A stretch of DNA of 64,000 nt, from positions 4,464,001 to 4,528,000 of the forward strand of contig OZ245062.1 in assembly GCA_965224785.1 (NCBI GenBank). The letters run 5' to 3'. Source of the DNA: JALSNL01 sp036479585. GTDB lineage: Bacteria > Bacteroidota > Ignavibacteria > Ignavibacteriales > Melioribacteraceae. Of the stretch, positions 59,389-64,000 are shown piece after piece. The position numbers were made by a program, and so were the translations under genes. How positions within the stretch are numbered: position 1 is the first letter of the stretch; every line of letters starts with the position of its first letter. The notes under the pieces are model-generated. The model saw only the letters and a list, made by a program, of their open reading frames with translations. It did no database searches and had not been told where the DNA came from.

Positions 59389-61647
59389 GTGGAAAGAACT
59401 AGAACAAAAAACACAAGAACAGCTGAAGATGCTAAAACATCGGTTAATTATATAAATTTGATTAAATCAAATTTAGGAGTTGTATTACTGATAAGTTTAG
59501 TTATATTTTCATTAACATTGATTTATGCAATAACAACAGAGGATGTTTATAGAAGTGCTGTTGTATTAAAATTAACGAAACCTAAAGAAGGTGGGGTACT
59601 TGCTAAGGCTCTTACTCTTGGAACCTCAGGGACAGATAGATATATAGCCAATGAGATTGAAGTTCTAAAAAATAGAAAAATTCGTGAATGGGTTGCAACA
59701 GTAGTAATTGATTCATTTAAAAAAGTAGGGCATACAGATATTGGCGATGCTCATATATTGAATAAAAGTAAAAATCTTTTTGAAGATGATGCTCCTTCAT
59801 TTCGTTCAAATAAATCTTTAGCAAATGTATTGCAAAATAATGTAGAACTTATTCAAAAAGATGGGCTGGATTTTATTGAAATTATAGTTGATTCGCCTTC
59901 TCCTACTGAATCTGCATTAATTGCCAATAGTTATGCAAAAGTATATCAAGAATATAATTTGCTAGATAGTAGAAAAAAATTAACAAAACTTAAAGAATAT
60001 CTAGAGTTACAAAAGGATGAAAAACAAGATGAATTAATTGTTGCGGAAGATAATTTGAGAATATATCAGTCCCAAGGAGGAGGAATTGAATTGGGGCAAC
60101 AAGCAACAACTTTAATACATACTGTTGCACAATTTGAAGCTGATAAAAATAAAGCTTATGTTGAAATGACAATGGCAAAAAGTAATTTAGATCAGCTAAC
60201 GCAAGAATTACGAAAAAGAAATGGTTCTCTAAATGATTGGGATGTAATTCAATCGGCTCAACCCGAAATTGAACTTTTACGTAAAGAGATTGCAGTTGTC
60301 AATATTCAAAAAACAAAAGCTTTAGCATCTGAAAACTCTAGTATTAATGGTTCAGCAATAATATCTAAATATGATAATAAACTTGCAAACCTAAATAGAA
60401 ATTTAAATCAATTACTATCGAAAAATAGAGATAAACTATTATCTGCAAGTCCTGTAGAATTAAAAAAATTAACACAAGATGTATTCCAAGCTCAAGTTAT
60501 TTACGAAGCTGCAAGAACACAAAATTCACAATTAGGCGGGGTAATTTCTCAATACGAAAGTAAGTTTGATCAACTACCTCAACAAACCTTAGAGCTTGCT
60601 AGATTACAAAGAAAGAAATTAGCTTATGAAAAAATGTACACAATTCTTGAAGAAAAATATCAAGAAGCTTTAATCAATGAACAATCGCAACCAGGTAATG
60701 TTATTTTGCTTAGTGATGCAAGAGTTCCAGGTGGGCCGGCAAAACCTAATAGACCTTTATTAGCAATACTAGGATTGTTTTTAGGATTTGGTGCTGCATT
60801 TGGGTATATCTTTTTGAAAGATTATTTTGACAAAACAGTTAAAACTCCAGACGATATAGAAAAAGAAAATACAAATGTACTTGCGTGGATTCCTAAATTT
60901 GAAAGAAAAATTGATAAGTCGAAAAAGAATGCTGAAATTTTTGTTGGTGGAAGTCAAGAAACAGCAGCTGGGGAATCTTACAGATCTTTAAGAACTCGAA
61001 TACAATTTTCAAAAATAACAGATGGTGCAAAAAGTATATTAATTACTTCCTCTGCTCCACAAGAAGGAAAGACAACTGTTTCTTCAAACTTAGCAGCAAG
61101 TTTTGCACAATCAAATAAGAAAACAATTTTGCTAGATTGCGATTTAAGAATACCAAGAGTAAACGAAGTTTTTGGTGGACAAAAATCTCCAGGGTTTACA
61201 AATTATTTATTTAAGCAAGCTTCGTTTGAAGATATTGTTAGAAAAACTGATTTTGAAAATCTTTATTATATTGCTGCCGGAACAATCCCAACAAATCCAT
61301 CTGAGATTCTTGGTTCAGCTCAAATGAAAGATTTTATTGAGAAACTAAAACAAGAATTTGATATTGTAATTGTTGATTCGCCTCCAGTAATGACTATTAC
61401 AGATGCGGAAATATTATCTCATATAGTTGATATGACAATTTTGGTTGTATTTGCTGAAAGAACTGAAGTGGACTGGTTAATTGAATCTACAAATCAATTA
61501 ACAAATCATGGTCAAAAATCTTTTATTGGAACAGTCTTAAATAACTTTGATTACAATAGTGGTTACAGGTCTTACAATAAATATAACCACTCTAAATATT
61601 ATTCTAGAGTTGATAAAAGTAAGCAAAAAGAATGGGTAGAGTCTTAA
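59389..61647 (+). CDS. Wzc-type polysaccharide co-polymerase and BY-kinase
   Basis: 752 residues, start GTG with AAGAAGGAG. Wzz-like domain between two membrane helices (~28-48 and ~455-475), with a long coiled coil between (~190-420). The cytoplasmic kinase domain has Walker A SAPQEGKTT (~565), Walker A' LLDCDLRIP and Walker B IVIVDSPPV. The C terminus is Tyr-rich (YNSGYRSYNKYNHSKYYS), the autophosphorylation cluster that controls chain length. Last gene of the exopolysaccharide set before the terminator and the integrated element. Confidence 0.95.
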   Translation: MERTRTKNTRTAEDAKTSVNYINLIKSNLGVVLLISLVIFSLTLIYAITTEDVYRSAVVLKLTKPKEGGVLAKALTLGTSGTDRYIANEIEVLKNRKIREWVATVVIDSFKKVGHTDIGDAHILNKSKNLFEDDAPSFRSNKSLANVLQNNVELIQKDGLDFIEIIVDSPSPTESALIANSYAKVYQEYNLLDSRKKLTKLKEYLELQKDEKQDELIVAEDNLRIYQSQGGGIELGQQATTLIHTVAQFEADKNKAYVEMTMAKSNLDQLTQELRKRNGSLNDWDVIQSAQPEIELLRKEIAVVNIQKTKALASENSSINGSAIISKYDNKLANLNRNLNQLLSKNRDKLLSASPVELKKLTQDVFQAQVIYEAARTQNSQLGGVISQYESKFDQLPQQTLELARLQRKKLAYEKMYTILEEKYQEALINEQSQPGNVILLSDARVPGGPAKPNRPLLAILGLFLGFGAAFGYIFLKDYFDKTVKTPDDIEKENTNVLAWIPKFERKIDKSKKNAEIFVGGSQETAAGESYRSLRTRIQFSKITDGAKSILITSSAPQEGKTTVSSNLAASFAQSNKKTILLDCDLRIPRVNEVFGGQKSPGFTNYLFKQASFEDIVRKTDFENLYYIAAGTIPTNPSEILGSAQMKDFIEKLKQEFDIVIVDSPPVMTITDAEILSHIVDMTILVVFAERTEVDWLIESTNQLTNHGQKSFIGTVLNNFDYNSGYRSYNKYNHSKYYSRVDKSKQKEWVES

Positions 61648-61670
61648 AAAAATAATTAACATAAACTGAG

Positions 61671-61697
61671 AAACCCTGCTTATAGCAGGGTTTTTTA
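61671..61697 (+). terminator. Intrinsic terminator of the exopolysaccharide operon
   Basis: Arms AAACCCTGCT and AGCAGGGTTT with a short TAT loop, followed by T residues, 24 bases after the kinase stop. Confidence 0.93.
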
Positions 61698-61740
61698 TTT
61701 TAAATATTTGCGATTTTATCCCTATCAGAAAAATTTGAAG

Positions 61741-61792
61741 TACCCACGACAGGATTCGAACCTGTGACCTACAGTTTAGGAAACTGTTGCTC
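61741..61792 (-). other. Truncated tRNA-Arg(CCT) 3' half, attachment-site remnant
   Basis: On the minus strand: GAGC, then anticodon arm ACAGT-TTCCTAA-ACTGT (anticodon CCT), variable loop AGGTC, T arm ACAGGTTCGAATCCTGT and acceptor strand CGTGGGTA. The D arm and the 5' acceptor strand are missing; upstream is unrelated AT-rich DNA (TATTACAATAAT...). It is not a functional tRNA but the displaced 3' end left when an element inserted into a tRNA-Arg gene. The intact copy should be at the far end of the element. Confidence 0.85.
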
Positions 61793-61878
61793 ATTATTGT
61801 AATATAATAACTTACATACTAGTAACTACTTTTTTAACTACCATTTTATGATTCTTTAGTTTAGAAGGAGACTTTATA

Positions 61879-62889
61879 ATGTTTCTAACTAAACGACCAT
61901 CAGGAACTTACTACCTCTGTTACACTCAATCCAATGGAAAGAGAACAACTCGTTCAACTTCTACTAGAATTAAAAAAGATGCTCTTAAATTTCTAGCAGA
62001 CTTTCATAACGAATTAGCTACTAAAGAAAACAATAAGATAATATCCATTTCATTTAGTAAATACTCATGGAAATTTCTAAAGTATTCTGAATCAGTACAT
62101 AGCGAAAAATCTTCAAGAAATTTTAAAAGAACATTTAAATATTTTATGAATTTTACAGGGGATTTAGATTTAATAGATATAACTAGAAAAAGCGTAATAG
62201 AATATTTAGATTATAGAGTACGCAATCCTTCTATTTATCAAGCTAGAATTGATTTGATAAATTTATCAAGTGCATTTAATAGAGCAATAAGCGAAGGATA
62301 CCTTTTAGAAAATCCATGTGCTAAATTAAAACAATTTAAACTGCCTCAGAAAGCTCCGAAATACTTTAGTGAATATGAGTATCAAGTATTATTAGATTCA
62401 ATAAAAGAAAAATGGTTTAAAAATATTGTTGAATTAGCTTATAATAGTGGTATGAGACAAATGGAAATTTTGACATTAAGATGGAGTCAAATTGATTTAA
62501 AGAACGATACAATTACTTTAAATAACCACTTTGTAATAAACAAAGGTAAGAAAGTACAAACTGTTTATTTATCTAGAAGAGCAAAAGAAATAATAATAGA
62601 ACTATATGATGAAAAGAACTTTGAGTTAGTTTTTCACAATAACTTTAACCAATACAAACAAGACCATATTAGTAAAAAATTTAAGAGATATGTAAAAAGT
62701 ATCGATGTAAATCCATCTTTAAACTTTCATAGTCTAAGACATACTTTCGCAAGTAGATTAGTTCAGAATGGAACTAGTTTGTATATTGTACAAAAACTAC
62801 TTCATCATCAAGATTTTAAAACAACTCAGGTATATTCTCATCTAAGAGATGAAAATTTAAAGGATGCTATTAAACAATTAGACATTTAA
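61879..62889 (+). CDS. int: Tyrosine recombinase / integrase
   Basis: 336 residues. An N-terminal Arm/SAM-like DNA-binding half (TYYLCYTQSNGKRTTRSTSTRIKKDA, then SLRNFKRTFKYFMNF-type helices) and the catalytic half: Arg in YNSGMRQMEILTLRW, HSLRHTFASRL (H-x-x-R), HHQDFKTTQVYSHL with His and the nucleophile Tyr near residue 318. All catalytic residues are present. AGAAGGAG precedes the ATG. Its position beside the tRNA-Arg fragment says it integrates at that tRNA. It lacks the extra alpha helix of integron integrases as far as can be judged. Confidence 0.93.
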   Translation: MFLTKRPSGTYYLCYTQSNGKRTTRSTSTRIKKDALKFLADFHNELATKENNKIISISFSKYSWKFLKYSESVHSEKSSRNFKRTFKYFMNFTGDLDLIDITRKSVIEYLDYRVRNPSIYQARIDLINLSSAFNRAISEGYLLENPCAKLKQFKLPQKAPKYFSEYEYQVLLDSIKEKWFKNIVELAYNSGMRQMEILTLRWSQIDLKNDTITLNNHFVINKGKKVQTVYLSRRAKEIIIELYDEKNFELVFHNNFNQYKQDHISKKFKRYVKSIDVNPSLNFHSLRHTFASRLVQNGTSLYIVQKLLHHQDFKTTQVYSHLRDENLKDAIKQLDI

Positions 62890-63353
62890 AGAGGTTAAAA
62901 TGAAAAAGAGGTTGAAAATTTATAGCTTTTAAAGGGGGAGGGTAAGCTGAAATAAAAACGTGATTAAGTGAATATAGCTCCAACAATATCTGTTTAATAA
63001 AAATGCTTTAAATTCAAAACTCTTATTTAATGTTGCATACTATTTTCACAAAATAACTTTCTTAACCGAAAAACAATCTAAAACAACTTCCAATATTTTT
63101 TCAGAAAAAATCTTATGATAAATTTTGCAAATTGTCGAAGTGAGTACAATCAATACAGACGTAGTTGATTCTACCGTCTTATATAGATATCTGCTAATGT
63201 CTTATCTAAAAGTAAATTAATTATTAGATTGCTTCATTAAAGATTCTTCTTCTTCTTTAATAGTAATCATTGACAATTATGCACATTTAATGTTATCGAA
63301 TAAATAATTCGAAATACTATTGTAATTATAACTTAAATCAGAGTACTGATATT
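62890..63353. other. Gene-free stretch inside the element
   Basis: About 460 bases. A 10-codon frame with a good ribosome site starts at 62900 (ATG AAA AAG AGG, MKKRLKIYSF) and may be a remnant or leader. A G-rich patch (AAAGGGGGAGGG) follows at about 62930. No excisionase or repeat array is visible. Confidence 0.4.
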
Positions 63354-63941
63354 ATGAAACAAAGTGAACTAGATAAAGTTTTCATTCAACTCCTTGAGAA
63401 GGAAAATATAGACCCGACTTTATTGAAAGAAGAGAATCCCATAGCTGATTTTGTATCTTTTCTGACTGAAGTTATGACTGACCCTAAAATAGACATCGAG
63501 TTAATATATGAGAATCAACAAGTATTATTAGTTCTTTTATTAGTACTTGCAAAAACCATTTCAGACGAATTTAATGAAGTGGAAGAATTTGAATTTACTC
63601 CACGTATTATGAATGTTGTAAAGAATTATTCAACCATGTTTATCCCATTTCTTACTAATATTGAAGAAGTAGTTAAACAAGCGAGAAGTATAGAAGAACT
63701 TAAAAAATGTCTTAATTCTTATAATGGGAAAAAGATGCTACCCGAAAATATAAAAATATATGAAGGAATTATTACCATCCAAAAAAAACTCCGTAAAAAG
63801 TATAATGTAGGGCATCATGCCAGTTTAACAAACGCTACACGTCTATATTTTAAGAATAAGAAAGAAAGGAAAAACAAAAAAGAAATTAAGTCTATCACAG
63901 AAAGTGTTAGTCGATATATAAAAAATAAAAATCCTCTTTAA
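63354..63941 (+). CDS. Hypothetical protein on the integrative element
   Basis: 195 residues, soluble, almost entirely helical by composition. Hydrophobic patch VLLVLLLVLAKTISDEF near residue 57, basic end KKERKNKKEIKSITESVSRYIKNKN. No family is recognised. It lies 465 bases after the integrase and shares its direction. Cargo of the element; function cannot be assigned. Confidence 0.55.
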   Translation: MKQSELDKVFIQLLEKENIDPTLLKEENPIADFVSFLTEVMTDPKIDIELIYENQQVLLVLLLVLAKTISDEFNEVEEFEFTPRIMNVVKNYSTMFIPFLTNIEEVVKQARSIEELKKCLNSYNGKKMLPENIKIYEGIITIQKKLRKKYNVGHHASLTNATRLYFKNKKERKNKKEIKSITESVSRYIKNKNPL

Positions 63942-64000
63942 CGCTATTAGAATTTTTCTCATTTACACTTAGCAGAATAATATAATCTCATTTTGCATCC

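Larger units (their letters stand above)
61793..64000. mobile_element. Left end of an integrative element in tRNA-Arg(CCT)
   Basis: Begins where the tRNA sequence breaks off, followed at once by a tyrosine recombinase gene and then an unknown gene. The right end is outside the window. The lack of housekeeping genes after 61.8 kb fits an acquired segment. Size and full cargo cannot be told. Confidence 0.7.

Noticed and set aside
61537..61794. Minus-strand open frame across the end of the tyrosine kinase gene and the tRNA-Arg fragment
   Set aside because: It runs through a terminator, a tRNA fragment and the reverse of a coding region; a shadow frame.
61879..62889. Integron integrase for the attC-like motifs
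   Set aside because: The recombinase lies 50 kb away beside a tRNA fragment and has the plain phage/ICE-type arrangement, so it belongs to the tRNA-Arg element.
1..64000. CRISPR arrays and cas genes
   Set aside because: No regularly spaced direct repeats of 25-40 bases and no Cas-like proteins seen; the repeats present are tandem coding repeats or dispersed palindromes.

Overview
The window is a stretch of an AT-rich bacterial chromosome (about 30% GC by eye). It most likely comes from the Ignavibacteria or a close Bacteroidota/Chlorobiota relative. The evidence is two secreted proteins with the 'SQNYPNPFNP' type IX secretion (T9SS) sorting domain typical of that group, a fused CcoN-CcoO cbb3 oxidase with a single-haem CcoP, a mitochondrial-type aconitase, and many small outer-membrane barrels and lipoproteins. 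Shine-Dalgarno sites are common, TTG and GTG starts are frequent, and several gene pairs overlap as TAATG.

Layout. 1-2.4 kb: an operon of an HlyD-like adaptor, a VTC-domain polyphosphate polymerase and the start of a DUF4956 protein. 2.4-8.4 kb: cbb3 oxidase (ccoI, a short ccoS, ccoNO, ccoQ, ccoP). 8.6-9.2 kb: a decayed toxin-antitoxin pair beside a 210-bp MITE-like element with terminal inverted repeats and an 8-bp direct repeat. 9.4-11.2 kb: Na/Pi transporter and PhoU-like protein. 11.2-15.4 kb: an accessory patch with a nonsense-mutated membrane gene, two attC-like core motifs, a lipoprotein, an unknown protein, an Xre/RES toxin-antitoxin pair and an orphan D12 adenine methyltransferase whose 3' end is repeated as a relic. 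15.4-30.4 kb: mostly housekeeping (DEAD-box helicase, BipA, aconitase, STAS, ParA, M14 peptidase, S21, LOG family, SecG, tRNA-Met, ObgE). 30.4-40 kb: a large unknown acidic protein coupled to obgE, a CDP-alcohol phosphatidyltransferase, glycosyltransferase, DUF2723 protein, second LOG protein and YjbQ.

40.1-47.1 kb is a signalling module: a solute-binding lipoprotein gene (one internal stop), a histidine kinase, an NtrC-like sigma-54 activator, then a clear sigma-54 promoter with upstream dyads driving a frameshifted pseudo-receiver gene and a T9SS-sorted secreted protein. A second strong sigma-54 promoter at 53.6 kb, abutted by a perfect Crp-type palindrome, precedes the other T9SS-sorted protein. 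The two probably form a small sigma-54 regulon of secreted proteins.

47.2-53.4 kb: ornithine aminotransferase, a Fur gene and small Fur-box gene flanked by a duplicated 3' end of the aminotransferase gene, an arsenic operon (ArsR, small thioredoxin, ArsC, permease), an inositol-phosphatase-family enzyme and Sua5. 54.9-61.7 kb: two GT2 glycosyltransferases and an exopolysaccharide set (sugar-phosphate transferase, SLBB protein, tyrosine autokinase). From 61.74 kb an integrative element begins: a truncated tRNA-Arg(CCT) 3' half followed by a tyrosine recombinase and an unknown gene, running off the right end.
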